Source: Fasciolopsis buskii
Taxonomy: Eukaryota > Platyhelminthes > Trematoda > Plagiorchiida > Fasciolidae
Assembly (NCBI GenBank): GCA_008360955.1
Contig: LUCM01006598.1
Location: forward strand, 1-64,000
Reading direction: 5' to 3'
Length of the DNA stretch: 64,000 nt
This document shows positions 60,801 through 64,000 of this stretch, piece after piece; within the stretch, counting starts at the first letter, position 1; each line of letters begins with the position of its first letter. The position numbers and the translations under genes were made by a program. The notes below the pieces were generated by a model. It had not been told where the DNA came from. It worked only from the letters and a program-made list of their open reading frames with translations, and did not search any database.

Positions 60801-62708
60801 GTGAAAATTTTTGTCAAGATATATATATATAATGATGTAATGGCATGAGTACGAATCACTGAAAACGAGCTTGTTCGCCAACTTGTGTTTTCTCAAAGTT
60901 TCTTGTCTCTGGTTCATTCGTAATATTAGTTGATTGGATGATTCAATGGAGTTTGTATAGATATTATTCGGCTTTCTGTTCTGAAATAACATTAAATTTG
61001 CGTGTTCATAAAATCGAATTTATTAAACAATATTTGAAGCACGACAGGAATCTGGACATAACTAGATTCGCCTCCGAGAGGGGAGTATATTTGGCCTTCT
61101 CGACAAAGATCTGTGCAAAATCTGTGTAATGATTTCCTCTGGAGGACGGAGACGCTTGGGAAATCCGGTACTTTGTTCGCCGATGGACGGCTCCATAGCT
61201 CCACGATCAATTCCGCCCATACCTGTACCGTTCGGGTCGTGCTTTTTTTACTCTGTCACCACCACGATGGATGCAACTTTTCGGCTGTCAGAAACGTTTC
61301 GATGTAATCTGCCATTGATATTAAATCGTTACTGCTGAGAACACAATTGTTGCGGAACAATCTGAATCACTGGCTCCCTGAATTAAAAGAAATCTACTGC
61401 GTGGTGATATTCTTTCTTTCTTTGATTTCACGGCGAATTTGTCTAGGATGAATTATGCCACGACGCGATAGCGTAGACTGCCAATGAGGCATGACAGTCA
61501 TTGGTTGATTAAATTCGCGAATTTACTTACTGACAAGTCTGCTAATGGTCCAGCGCAGGTTTGATGCAGGCTGGAAAATTCTCTTGTCAGTGGCCAATAT
61601 CGGGCATACGACATAGTGATCACCAAAGCCACGTTTTGTGTTCCTGTCCCACTTCCGTTCCCAGTACTTATGCTTCAGAATGATAACTTTTTATTCGAAC
61701 CGACATGTGGCTTTGGTTTATGGATTGCTTTTATGATTACTATTATTACGTCGATAGTCATTTCTCGAAAGCTAAAGTGCATTGTGCTAATATTAAATAA
61801 CTAGGTATTCACAGCGTGTTATTGAATCTTGTATGAATCCGCTATCCATACATGGTTGAGCAGCGCTGTCTCAGTCATCGACGGCGTATAATGATGGACA
61901 CTATGGGTAATTAATGTATACTCTTAGTGTTATGTATACATGACATTTTAATCAGAATTTTTTGTTCTTCTGCATTATCAACTTGCCACCAAATTATCTT
62001 GATAATATCGGAATGCAGTCATTTTTTTTCATTTCTTGGTCATTTTTAAGTATTTCTACTCGAACAGTCATCGTAAACGCAGCACTCTGCTGTTCTATAA
62101 TTTCAGTCCGCTTCGTAAACTTTCGAATGCCAATTTCTGCTCCAAACACTTTCTGCAGTAGTAGACAGTAATGTTTTGCTTGACATAGGCATCATTGCAT
62201 GAAGTGTGTTCTTCACTTGATTCCGTAGTTATAAGTCCATACCAACTAATTCTAACTCTCGGTTCTAGCTGTTCGGCTAATGCAAACATTTCTGTCGTTC
62301 GCTTAACAATTTCCCAATTTCTGGCAGGCGCGCAAATTCAATACCACATACGTATATGACTATCCTAAATTGCTCGAACAAGCACTCCACGGATTCTGGC
62401 GTAACTACCTTCCACCGGAAGATCATTTATATGATCCAAGCATCGGACTTAAGCCTACCGCCGTTGTGGCTGCAGCTGCTGCGGCAGAATATGCCACCGC
62501 CTCCGGTACACACAAACCGGACGAGCCTATCGCGAATACCGGCTTTTATGGATCACGCGTTTCTTATCGGAACACTTCTTCGACAACCACATTGACCGGG
62601 CCGGGTGCCGAATTTGCAGATGATAAAGTGGTTCTATCCTGTACCGAGCTTGTTCTGGACAAAAATAATCAGTTACGACCAGTCTCACGCATTCCTGGAT
62701 CAAACACG
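3111..62708 (+). CDS. ACACA: Acetyl-CoA carboxylase gene, 19 internal exons (partial at both ends)
   Basis: ACC makes malonyl-CoA from acetyl-CoA, bicarbonate and ATP, the committed step of fatty-acid synthesis and elongation. Nineteen exons follow the domain order of eukaryotic multidomain ACC: biotin carboxylase C-part, linker, biotin carrier, central domain, carboxyltransferase start. All exon borders are GT-AG, phases match throughout, and the joined exons give 1,610 codons with no stop. Eukaryotic ACC is usually about 2,300 residues, so the 5' third of biotin carboxylase and most of the carboxyltransferase lie outside the window. Exons total about 4.8 kb of 59.6 kb. Alignment was done by eye against remembered vertebrate ACC. 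Flukes are thought to import most fatty acids, so the enzyme may mainly supply malonyl-CoA for elongation; that role is inferred. The span includes introns; exact exons are listed separately. Confidence 0.93.
4951..5137 (+). mobile_element. RTE-like LINE 3' tail fragment
   Basis: The segment matches the 3' end at 181-371 closely (GCAGTTAGACTGTGTTCTG, then CCCGCCTGT and GTAGGTCCACTCCC) and ends in GATGGTGATGGTGATGATGA. Only the untranslated 3' part is present, as expected for a strongly 5'-truncated insertion. Confidence 0.8.
5581..5735 (+). repeat. tRNA-derived SINE, copy 1
   Basis: An A-box-like TGGTCAAGTCGATAAGG at 5586-5602 and a B-box-like GGTTCGAGTCC at 5630-5640 are spaced as in tRNA genes. 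No acceptor stem can be folded, so it is not a tRNA gene. Downstream is a non-tRNA tail (CTGAAAATGATGTACGTTAT, then TTCATTAATAA) shared with the copy at 32430-32585. Confidence 0.7.
6763..7091 (+). CDS. ACACA: ACC exon 2: biotin carboxylase C-terminal subdomain
   Basis: The exon begins after TTTTCATTCCAG and reads [15 protein letters not shown], directly continuing exon 1. It contains [14 protein letters not shown], whose first Arg corresponds to the catalytic Arg338 of E. coli biotin carboxylase, and then VWGYFSV and [12 protein letters not shown], both near-identical to animal ACC. An in-frame TAG just past the end made the border uncertain. The donor GAGA|GTAGGT leaves two bases that join the first A of exon 3 as a Glu codon and restore the expected sequence. 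Length is 329 bases, ending in phase 2. Confidence 0.94.
7092..10287 (+). other. ACC intron 2
   Basis: A 3.2-kb intron with no recognised gene or repeat. The open frames are short, overlap on both strands and have no domain signature. Confidence 0.7.
10288..10438 (+). CDS. ACACA: ACC exon 3: end of biotin carboxylase domain
   Basis: It starts after TTTTTCTACAG with one base completing the split codon, then reads [20 protein letters not shown], a highly conserved ACC block. It ends [16 protein letters not shown] before GTACGT. In known ACC structures this helical stretch closes the biotin carboxylase domain and contributes to dimer contacts. Fifty full codons; phase 0 at the 3' end. Confidence 0.94.
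10439..12108 (+). other. ACC intron 3
   Basis: A 1.7-kb intron. It contains one copy of a dispersed repeat at 10884-11150; nothing else is recognised. Confidence 0.7.
10884..11150 (+). repeat. Dispersed repeat family X, copy 1
   Basis: This stretch is similar to the reverse complement of 20800-21090 and, more weakly, of 63690-63860. Shared pieces include AAATGAACTCGA, TCATGGACTGA against TCTTGGACTGA, CACATTGACCCATCTTCC-like sequence and TGTCTAGAAGA. The family is not identified. It could be an untranslated part of a LINE. Confidence 0.6.
12109..12212 (+). CDS. ACACA: ACC exon 4: linker after biotin carboxylase
   Basis: The exon follows TTCATCAG and reads [19 protein letters not shown], matching the animal ACC block that precedes the linker between biotin carboxylase and the carrier domain. 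It ends at CG|GTAAGT in phase 2. It is separated from exon 5 by a 9.5-kb intron loaded with retrotransposon sequence. Confidence 0.93.
13391..13432. repeat. AT microsatellite
   Basis: Imperfect run of alternating A and T of about 40 bases. Confidence 0.95.
15573..16331 (-). other. Coding-like minus-strand stretch, unrecognised
   Basis: Three minus-strand frames are open in relay (16278-15931, 15988-15773 and 15830-15573), giving about 230 codons if frameshifts are allowed. Basic, Arg-rich composition such as [20 protein letters not shown] suggests decayed coding sequence, perhaps of a transposon. I do not recognise a domain. Copy C shares sequence only up to about 16231, so this belongs to the flank of copy A. 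Confidence 0.3.
18318..18335. repeat. GT microsatellite inside LINE copy A
   Basis: A short GT run next to GTAT repeats, expanded within the element's frame. The same tract appears as CA repeats in copy B near 35210-35232, while copy C has only a short GCACACACC there. Confidence 0.9.
18796..18832. other. Assembly gap (37 N)
   Basis: A run of 37 N inside LINE copy A. Copy B has ATCTCACA directly followed by A and CATTGTC at the same place, so the real missing sequence may be about one base. Confidence 0.95.
19400..20640 (-). mobile_element. Older RTE-like LINE fragment, endonuclease domain, minus strand
   Basis: Minus-strand translation near 20215-20130 gives [20 protein letters not shown], the typical N-terminal start of the RTE endonuclease. 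Near 19800-19690 it gives IDHIAVSYR, then [10 protein letters not shown] and [16 protein letters not shown], the C-terminal end of that domain with its catalytic SDHA-like site changed to SDYA. Several stops interrupt it. It lies upstream of copy A in the same orientation and is more decayed. Confidence 0.7.
20800..21090 (-). repeat. Dispersed repeat family X, copy 2 (inverted)
   Basis: The reverse complement aligns with 10884-11150. A 102-codon minus-strand frame runs through it with no recognisable domain. It directly precedes the older LINE endonuclease fragment in the same orientation, which hints that it could belong to a LINE 5' region. Confidence 0.6.
21330..21405 (+). mobile_element. 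RTE-like LINE 3' tail fragment
   Basis: CAGTCAGCAG, then GGGCTCGCCTTGCTTTTTAC and GATGGTGATGATGATCATG resemble the last 75 bases of the LINE tail at 1-371. Only the extreme 3' end is present. Confidence 0.6.
21726..21807 (+). CDS. ACACA: ACC exon 5: biotin-transferase linker segment
   Basis: This short exon of 82 bases starts after TTTTTGTAG. The first base completes the Arg codon of exon 4 to give [19 protein letters not shown], the counterpart of the conserved RGQVLPxxTLLNTVDV block. It ends in phase 0 before GTGAGT. The fit of phase and sequence on both sides supports it despite its size. Confidence 0.92.
21808..23319 (+). other. ACC intron 5
   Basis: A 1.5-kb intron with an AT microsatellite at 22509-22571. 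The open frames around 22670-22910 and 23030-23370 have no recognisable domain. Confidence 0.7.
22509..22571. repeat. AT microsatellite
   Basis: About 60 bases of imperfect TA repeats with a few G, C and T interruptions. Confidence 0.95.
23320..23531 (+). CDS. ACACA: ACC exon 6: biotin-transferase (BT) region
   Basis: It starts after TGTTTCTAG with [20 protein letters not shown] and ends in ETDPSILR at AG|GTGAGT, phase 2. The match to vertebrate ACC (SPNSYVVIMNGS, HRLSDGGLL, ENDPSVMR) is clear though looser than in biotin carboxylase. This region folds as the beta-barrel next to the carrier domain and positions it. Confidence 0.92.
23870..24389. repeat. Long inverted repeat (MITE-like or duplicated hairpin)
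   Basis: The left arm, 23870-23973, aligns with the reverse complement of 24275-24389 at roughly 80 percent by eye. It includes the perfect block GGGGCCACCATCGATGAGAT (23923-23942 against 24308-24327). The spacer of about 300 bases includes a GT run. Both arms read [14 protein letters not shown] and hit stops at matching places. No target-site duplication was identified with certainty. Confidence 0.75.
24213..24242. repeat. GT microsatellite
   Basis: A GT run of about 30 bases in the spacer of the intron 6 inverted repeat. Confidence 0.95.
24919..25152 (+). CDS. ACACA: ACC exon 7: biotin carrier (BCCP) domain with EVMKL motif
   Basis: The exon encodes the biotinyl domain. The first base completes an Arg codon, followed by [18 protein letters not shown], then the biotin motif EVMKL at 25001-25015 with the biotin-accepting Lys codon at 25010-25012 (visible residue 382). 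The second half reads [21 protein letters not shown], matching the carrier-domain end of animal ACC. The usual motif is EVMKM; here the last Met is Leu (TTG). The rest of the domain looks intact, so it is probably still biotinylated, but this is not shown by sequence alone. Confidence 0.94.
25001..25015 (+). other. Biotin attachment motif EVMKL
   Basis: The five codons GAG GTA ATG AAA TTG encode the biotinylation motif of the carrier domain. The Lys at 25010-25012 is the expected acceptor. The residue after Lys is Leu instead of the nearly invariant Met. Confidence 0.9.
25153..26002 (+). other. ACC intron 7
   Basis: Nothing recognised in these 850 bases apart from the splice sites and a T-rich tract before the acceptor. 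Confidence 0.8.
26003..26495 (+). CDS. ACACA: ACC exon 8: carrier-to-central-domain junction with Ser/Gly-rich insertion
   Basis: It starts after a T-rich tract ending TTTTTTCTAG and completes Thr, then GSL as in the vertebrate TGSLPR block. About 108 residues separate this from the next conserved block (KLHHNF, then [11 protein letters not shown]), where vertebrate ACC has about 11. The inserted sequence is rich in Ser, Gly, Asn and Pro, contains [16 protein letters not shown] acidic patches and looks disordered. It lies inside one open exon, so it is part of the protein if the exon is used whole. The 3' part ([20 protein letters not shown]) matches the start of the central domain. Confidence 0.92.
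26496..26944 (+). other. ACC intron 8
   Basis: The shortest intron of the window (449 bases), with no repeat or gene seen. Confidence 0.85.
26945..27281 (+). CDS. ACACA: ACC exon 9: central domain
   Basis: It starts after GTACGTTTTTAG with [19 protein letters not shown] and includes [17 protein letters not shown], conserved in the ACC central domain (Pfam ACC_central). It ends ERHFQHG, split after the first base of Gly, before GTGAGT. Length is 337 bases, phase 1. Confidence 0.93.
27282..30265 (+). other. ACC intron 9
   Basis: A 3-kb intron. A short AT run lies near 28072-28086. Several frames of 60-140 codons around 28040-28400 and 29445-30180 overlap on both strands and have no recognised domain; decayed transposon sequence is possible but unsupported. 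Confidence 0.65.
30266..30708 (+). CDS. ACACA: ACC exon 10: central domain with about 50-residue insertion
   Basis: Starts after TTCTTCGCACAG with the two bases completing Gly, then QYDKC. Between YDKC and the next conserved block ([11 protein letters not shown]) there are about 69 residues, against about 18 in vertebrates. The extra segment is acidic and polar ([19 protein letters not shown]). The exon ends PSYEVRRNQ before GTGAGT, phase 0, matching vertebrate PSYELRHNQ. Confidence 0.93.
30802..30832. repeat. AT microsatellite
   Basis: About 30 bases of pure AT repeats, 94 bases after the exon 10 donor. Confidence 0.95.
31473..32009 (+). pseudogene. Unrecognised open frame with one in-frame stop
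   Basis: One frame runs from an ATG to a TAA over 179 codons with a single internal stop (TAA at 31740-31742). The second half reads [20 protein letters not shown] and [18 protein letters not shown], a composition that looks like a folded protein and is unlike the surrounding intron. I do not recognise the family. It has no splice sites linking it to ACC and would break the ACC frame. A retrocopy or transposon fragment is the likeliest explanation. Confidence 0.4.
32430..32585 (+). repeat. tRNA-derived SINE, copy 2
   Basis: A-box-like TGGTTAAGCGGATCGGG at 32434-32450 and B-box-like GATTCGAATCC at 32478-32488, followed by TCCTGAAAATGGTGTACACT and TTTCATCAATAAG. It aligns with copy 1 (5581-5735) over its whole length, which defines a family with a tRNA-like head and a common tail. 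Confidence 0.72.
32865..33020 (+). CDS. ACACA: ACC exon 11: central domain, conserved VESIFLSA block
   Basis: Fifty-two codons in phase 0, between TATACAG and GTAAGC. It starts [16 protein letters not shown] and ends [15 protein letters not shown], both almost identical to animal ACC. Confidence 0.95.
33627..33653. repeat. AT microsatellite
   Basis: A run of AT repeats of about 27 bases, immediately upstream of the LINE 5'-flank repeat. Confidence 0.95.
33660..34202 (+). repeat. Repeat unit upstream of LINE copy B, copy 1
   Basis: About 540 bases align with 46370-46945 at moderate identity, including the CATAGTGTCGTATGCCTCGTA / CATAGCGTCGTATACTTTGTA block and GAGAAGGCGGTGTAG / AGAAGGCAGTGCGTAG. 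It runs straight into the copy B 5' end, so it may be the 5' untranslated part of the same element. Copy A lacks a close match beyond 19378. Confidence 0.6.
34203..36556 (+). mobile_element. RTE-like LINE copy B, plus strand, defective
   Basis: This is the inverted, near-identical partner of copy A. It has the endonuclease start ([20 protein letters not shown]) near 34580-34640, a large internal deletion, then the reverse transcriptase: [20 protein letters not shown] near 35030-35090, [13 protein letters not shown], frameshifted DLKGA/SVDRT, YADG at 35540-35551 in place of [14 protein letters not shown], and [18 protein letters not shown] near 36090-36150. The 3' untranslated part follows to about 36556. 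It lacks an intact ORF and the catalytic Asp, so it cannot move by itself. Confidence 0.85.
34221..34230 (+). promoter_or_regulatory. TATA-like element at the LINE 5' end
   Basis: CTATATAAGG lies near the start of copy B and is conserved as CCTTATATAG in copy A at 19352-19361. It is in a plausible position for an internal promoter, but no transcription start is known. Confidence 0.25.
37336..37496 (+). mobile_element. RTE-like LINE 3' fragment
   Basis: GGATATGGTAGCGAACCGTGA, CAGTGTCGATCGT, then AGTCCACTTACTGTCC and TTTTGGATACTTAATCC match the C-terminal and 3' untranslated part of the other LINE copies. No GAT tail is left. Confidence 0.7.
38570..38691 (+). CDS. ACACA: ACC exon 12: central domain
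   Basis: Starts after CGCCTGCAG with [17 protein letters not shown], matching the vertebrate VYVRRAYIAYELNSVQH block, and continues [10 protein letters not shown]. It ends at AG|GTTAGT in phase 2. It is separated from exon 11 by a 5.5-kb intron that contains LINE copy B. Confidence 0.94.
38692..39521 (+). other. ACC intron 12
   Basis: Eight hundred and thirty bases. A Ser/Thr-rich frame at 39174-39440 was considered as an ACC exon but is out of phase. Nothing else is seen. Confidence 0.7.
39522..39866 (+). CDS. ACACA: ACC exon 13: expanded Ser/Thr-rich regulatory-loop region
   Basis: The 5' border was set at CTCACAG|T because one base is needed to complete the Ser codon of exon 12; an alternative acceptor a few codons on would also keep frame. 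The conserved 3' end reads [14 protein letters not shown], as in vertebrate RMGGMVSF. The preceding roughly 95 residues are Ser/Thr/Gln-rich with a run of six Thr. In vertebrates the equivalent loop carries the Ser1200/Ser1215 phosphorylation sites, so a regulatory role is plausible but inferred. Ends CA|GTGAGT, phase 2. Confidence 0.85.
39867..41949 (+). other. ACC intron 13
   Basis: A 2.1-kb intron with no recognised gene or repeat. Confidence 0.7.
41950..42151 (+). CDS. ACACA: ACC exon 14: central domain
   Basis: Starts after TTGTCACCGTAG; the first base completes Gln, then [10 protein letters not shown], matching vertebrate IFDEVMGCF with exact spacing from the MGGM block of exon 13. The remaining 55 or so residues are polar and not recognisably conserved. 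Ends in phase 0 at CAGACT|GTAAGT. Confidence 0.9.
42152..44831 (+). other. ACC intron 14
   Basis: A 2.7-kb intron. A repeat family Y copy lies at 42745-43040; the rest shows nothing recognised. Confidence 0.7.
42745..43040 (+). repeat. Dispersed repeat family Y, copy 1
   Basis: Similar to 53180-53470 in the same orientation: TTCGGAAATGTCATTTAACTG against TTCGGAAACTTCATTCAACTG, ATCTAACATGGGC against ATCTTACATGGGC, and TTTTTGACATAATTCCGAAAT against AACTTTGACATACTTCCGAAAT. The family is unidentified. Confidence 0.65.
44832..45170 (+). CDS. ACACA: ACC exon 15: central domain with polar insertion
   Basis: Starts after TTTGTCATAG with [16 protein letters not shown] (vertebrate DEPIHILNVA) and ends [16 protein letters not shown] (vertebrate GIRRLTFLVAQK) before GTATTT. 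Between them lies a Ser/Asp/Asn-rich stretch longer than in vertebrates. The donor GTATTT is weaker than the others. About 15 residues that normally follow are absent from both this exon and the next. Confidence 0.9.
45171..47803 (+). other. ACC intron 15
   Basis: A 2.6-kb intron containing a repeat copy at 46370-47040. A small exon coding for about 15 ACC residues may be hidden here; I did not find it. Confidence 0.7.
46370..47040 (+). repeat. Repeat unit related to the LINE copy B 5' flank, copy 2
   Basis: Aligns with 33660-34310, including GACCTTTCGAGGGGCGTTC against AACCTTTCGAGGGGCATTC. The TATA-like CTATATAAGG of copies A and B is replaced by CTGTTTGAGA. No reverse-transcriptase sequence follows, so this is a solo or heavily truncated copy. 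Confidence 0.6.
47804..47983 (+). CDS. ACACA: ACC exon 16: central domain, [11 protein letters not shown] block
   Basis: Sixty codons in phase 0 between CTTTTACAG and GTATGT. It reads [15 protein letters not shown], then [19 protein letters not shown] and HLYLAKSK, one of the best-conserved parts of animal ACC. The upstream bases are pyrimidine-rich, which fits a standard acceptor. Confidence 0.95.
47984..50506 (+). other. ACC intron 16
   Basis: A 2.5-kb intron with an AT-rich tract at 49038-49080 and a rearranged LINE fragment at 49107-49830. Nothing else is recognised. Confidence 0.75.
49107..49830 (+). mobile_element. RTE-like LINE fragment with inverted 5' part
   Basis: The first 90 bases (about 49110-49197) read on the minus strand as [12 protein letters not shown] and KGMPKKFLD. 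From about 49270 the plus strand reads the next downstream part, [20 protein letters not shown], then [15 protein letters not shown], and later [20 protein letters not shown]. The order is that of one reverse transcriptase whose 5' end has been flipped. Stops and frameshifts make it dead. Confidence 0.75.
50507..50815 (+). CDS. ACACA: ACC exon 17: central domain, DYRFFVR block
   Basis: Starts after a long pyrimidine tract ending GTGCAAATAG with [20 protein letters not shown], collinear with vertebrate [20 protein letters not shown]. It continues [20 protein letters not shown] and [10 protein letters not shown] and ends LRVSH before GTGAGT. 103 codons, phase 0. Confidence 0.95.
50816..51894 (+). 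other. ACC intron 17
   Basis: A 1.1-kb intron that contains the hammerhead-like SINE unit at 51560-51720. Nothing else is recognised. Confidence 0.75.
51560..51720 (+). ncRNA. SINE-like unit with degenerate hammerhead ribozyme core
   Basis: A B-box-like GGGTTCACTTCT at 51604-51615 precedes a hammerhead-like core: CTGATGA at 51639-51645, a perfect 4-bp stem II GCTC (51646-51649) / GAGC (51656-51659) with loop TAATGG, and GAAA at 51660-51663. A stem I hairpin TGGG (51627-51630) / CCCA (51635-51638) sits directly 5' of CTGATGA. The base before stem I is G, where a U-H cleavage site is expected, and stem III pairs poorly, so activity is doubtful. Schistosome Sm-alpha SINEs pair a Pol III promoter with a hammerhead in this way. 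Confidence 0.55.
51895..52131 (+). CDS. ACACA: ACC exon 18: end of central domain
   Basis: Starts after TACTAACCAG with [20 protein letters not shown] and includes [15 protein letters not shown] and RGPLHGHHA, matching the last central-domain block of vertebrate ACC (GPLHGMLINTPY). Ends KRFQ|GTAAGC, 79 codons, phase 0. TACTAAC just before the acceptor fits a branch point. Confidence 0.95.
52770..52840 (+). repeat. Possible tRNA-like SINE head
   Basis: ATGGTGAGATTTAGTGCGAT, then GACTTTGAGATCGGGAGTTCA and AACC give a B-box-like GAGTTCAAACC and a weak A-box region. It lacks the tail of the 5581 and 32430 copies. Confidence 0.3.
53180..53470 (+). repeat. Dispersed repeat family Y, copy 2
   Basis: Direct-orientation partner of 42745-43040, 10 kb away in another ACC intron. 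It lies just upstream of LINE copy C, but the first copy has no LINE next to it. Confidence 0.65.
53780..57172 (+). mobile_element. RTE-like LINE copy C, longest copy, degenerate
   Basis: Endonuclease pieces: [18 protein letters not shown] near 53885-53940, [16 protein letters not shown] near 54070-54120, [10 protein letters not shown] and [14 protein letters not shown] near 54137-54230. Pre-RT linker: [20 protein letters not shown] and [20 protein letters not shown]. Reverse transcriptase from about 54870: [42 protein letters not shown], frameshifted [15 protein letters not shown]-terminal part [18 protein letters not shown], then the 3' part. Stops and frameshifts are many. It differs from A/B up to about 55570 and is nearly identical to A from there to 57172. 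Confidence 0.85.
57950..58573 (-). mobile_element. RTE-like LINE fragment, endonuclease part, minus strand
   Basis: The minus strand reads [20 protein letters not shown] and [10 protein letters not shown] near 58515-58390, a middle block of the RTE endonuclease domain. Further on it reads [18 protein letters not shown], resembling the NTxFRH...TW block. No reverse transcriptase follows. It is a separate insertion, opposite to copy C. Confidence 0.65.
58853..59632 (+). mobile_element. Penelope-like element, copy 1 (reverse transcriptase, partial)
   Basis: A frame of about 258 visible codons runs into the gap. Visible motifs are [58 protein letters not shown] and [20 protein letters not shown]. 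The last contains the first catalytic Asp. These are the signatures of Penelope-like reverse transcriptase. Sequence shared with copy 2 begins at about 58853 (TTGAGAAAACACAAGTTG), so copy 1 is 5' truncated. The C-terminal half, with the YxDD site and any GIY-YIG endonuclease, is hidden or absent. Confidence 0.9.
58920..58933. repeat. Short AT tract within Penelope-like copy 1
   Basis: TATATATATATA lies within the frame and is mirrored in copy 2 at about 60820-60832. It encodes the IYIYL stretch of the protein. Confidence 0.9.
59633..60296. other. Assembly gap (664 N)
   Basis: A run of N separates the two facing Penelope-like copies. The true length and content are unknown. The missing reverse-transcriptase halves of both copies should lie here if the copies are real. 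Confidence 0.98.
60297..61210 (-). mobile_element. Penelope-like element, copy 2 (minus strand, longer 5' part)
   Basis: The minus strand repeats copy 1 from about 60899 down to 60297 with only about three differences (for example GKVLLN for GIVLLN). It extends further upstream: [20 protein letters not shown] in the same frame, and after a frameshift near 61020 [20 protein letters not shown] back to about 61135. It runs into the gap before the catalytic block. The two copies face each other tail to tail. Confidence 0.88.
62328..62708 (+). CDS. ACACA: ACC exon 19: start of carboxyltransferase domain, with Ala-rich insertion
   Basis: Starts after TTTCTGGCAG with [20 protein letters not shown], matching TTYIYDIPEMFRQSL at the start of the vertebrate carboxyltransferase. 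It ends [20 protein letters not shown], then SNT before GTATGT. In between is an insertion of roughly 55 residues with six consecutive Ala and several Ser/Thr runs. 127 codons, phase 0. The next expected block (IGMVAWKM) is not in the remaining 1.3 kb, so the following exon is outside the window. Confidence 0.93.
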
Positions 62709-64000
62709 GTATGTTTGGTTGTGTCTGCATATACCTATCCACTGTGGTAGAACCTAACTGGTTGACATCAATTATGTTGTATCTTCACGAGCTCATTTAG
62801 CCCTCTGTTCGATGTGATAATATATCTTAGTGGATATGAGTTGTCAGTCACTATTAACCCCGCATTACCTTAATGAATTCCATTCTTCGTGATGAGACAC
62901 CTTTCCCCATTTGACACTGAGCAAAAACAGAGCATTATCTTAAAAATAAATGGTTGAAATTGGACGTAATTAAAGTAGGAAAATAAATTCCACTGGCTTC
63001 TTGTTGGAAATGTTGCACACAAATTAGAAGTACTGCATTCAAAAGCAATACGGCGGCACTGATATGCTACTTTTTTGTGTAACAGTTCCGACTTCCGTGA
63101 CCTTTCAATTCTGTTAAGCTTTTACGCCTATTTTCATACCATTTTATTGCTCTGATTTTGTGGTCTGTTCACGCACTGTAAAAACCCTAGTACTGATGAA
63201 GATGAAAAACTAAACTGTTTACCCATTTGGCGCTTGTTTGGTTTCTTAGTCGTTTTTATATACCCATCTAACAGACCAGCGAGTCCTAGAACCCTCCGTT
63301 ATTATGCCTGCCGATTTTCACAGCACATTTATAGCCTTCCACCCTCTGGCCTCAGCGGATAAAATATTTTCACGCATGCAGAATACTCGATTAGCAGTCA
63401 CTAAACCGAGAGTATCTGTGGTATTGGCGTGCTATCCGGTTGTCGACCAAAAGCACAGCAGCAATGAGGTGGGTGCCACTCTATGGCCCCCAAGTATGAC
63501 CTTTTACAGCAGAAGATACGCGAAGACTTTCGGTGTTTGAACGCCGTTGTCTTCGTAGTATTGGTAGAATATGGTGAGAGAATTTTTCTGAGTAACTTGG
63601 TGGTTAGGAGTAGTCTACTGTACCCTAGGATTAAGGTACTGAATCCAGAACTTAGTGTTTAGAGCAAACACTTAACCTGAATAAATTGAGATAGTCAGAA
63701 CATGTTTTTTGCATGCTCACAAAACGGTTGACGGATGGCTTGACGTGGCTAGTCCATGACCTGGGGAAAAGTATGGTAACTTTAACCATCGGACTGGTTC
63801 ATGTAGGTACAGTCAGACTACTAGGTTTTCAGTAGTTTTCATTCCATCCCTTCAAAACAAAGATTGAACTCTGATTATCAGGTATTGAATTAGAACTATG
63901 CGGTAACGACGCTGATGAACTTTGTACATTTCATTCAGTCTCCAATCCAGTGCAGACGATTAAATGGCACTGTTGAACGTAGAACTTTTCTACTTTGGCT
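62709..64000 (+). other. ACC intron 19, 5' part
   Basis: The intron runs to the window end. It contains a weak repeat family X copy (63690-63860). The frame at 63304-63540 (78 codons) has no recognised domain and does not match the next ACC block. Confidence 0.7.
63690..63860 (-). repeat. Dispersed repeat family X, copy 3 (inverted, weak)
   Basis: The reverse complement carries AAACTACTGAA, CATGGACTAGCCACGTCAAG and similar pieces in the same order as 10884-11150. Identity is low, so the assignment is tentative. Confidence 0.45.

Larger units (their letters stand above)
52132..62327 (+). other. ACC intron 18 (10.2 kb)
   Basis: It holds a weak SINE-like unit (52770-52840), repeat family Y (53180-53470), LINE copy C (53780-57172), a minus-strand LINE fragment (57950-58573) and the facing Penelope-like copies around a gap (58853-61210). 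The stretches 52132-52770, 57173-57950 and 61211-62327 show nothing recognised. Confidence 0.8.

Noticed and set aside
63304..63540. Next ACC exon after exon 19.
   Set aside because: The translation does not resemble the expected IGMVAWKM carboxyltransferase block and the frame lacks a fitting acceptor.

Overview
The window reads as intron-rich animal DNA, most likely from a digenean trematode (fluke). The reasons are multi-kilobase introns, many RTE-type LINE fragments, Penelope-like elements, tRNA-derived SINE-like repeats and a degenerate hammerhead-ribozyme core. The phylum is inferred from this combination; no species can be named from the sequence.

One host gene fills the window: a plus-strand acetyl-CoA carboxylase (ACC). 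Nineteen exons between 3111 and 62708 have GT-AG borders and matching phases, and together give 1,610 in-frame codons. In order they encode the C-terminal part of the biotin carboxylase domain (exons 1-3), the linker (4-6), the biotin carrier domain (7), the large ACC central domain (8-18) and the start of the carboxyltransferase domain (19). The N-terminal half of biotin carboxylase lies upstream of the window and most of the carboxyltransferase lies downstream. Compared with vertebrate ACC, the protein carries long polar insertions in exons 8, 10, 13, 15 and 19.

The introns hold nearly everything else. RTE-like LINE material occurs at 1-371, 4951-5137, 16231-19378 (minus, copy A), 19400-20640 (minus, older), 21330-21405, 34203-36556 (copy B), 37336-37496, 49107-49830 (5' inverted), 53780-57172 (copy C) and 57950-58573 (minus). 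Copies A and B are almost identical, lie in opposite orientation and bracket exons 5-11. Two Penelope-like copies face each other around a 664-base run of N in intron 18. Intron 1 and intron 10 each carry a tRNA-derived SINE with a shared 3' tail. Intron 17 carries a SINE-like unit with a hammerhead-like core, and intron 6 a long inverted repeat.

The elements do not work with ACC; they are passengers in its introns. They could still affect the locus through pre-mRNA foldback or recombination, or by confusing the assembly. No prokaryotic features, CRISPR arrays, rRNA genes or intact tRNA genes were seen.
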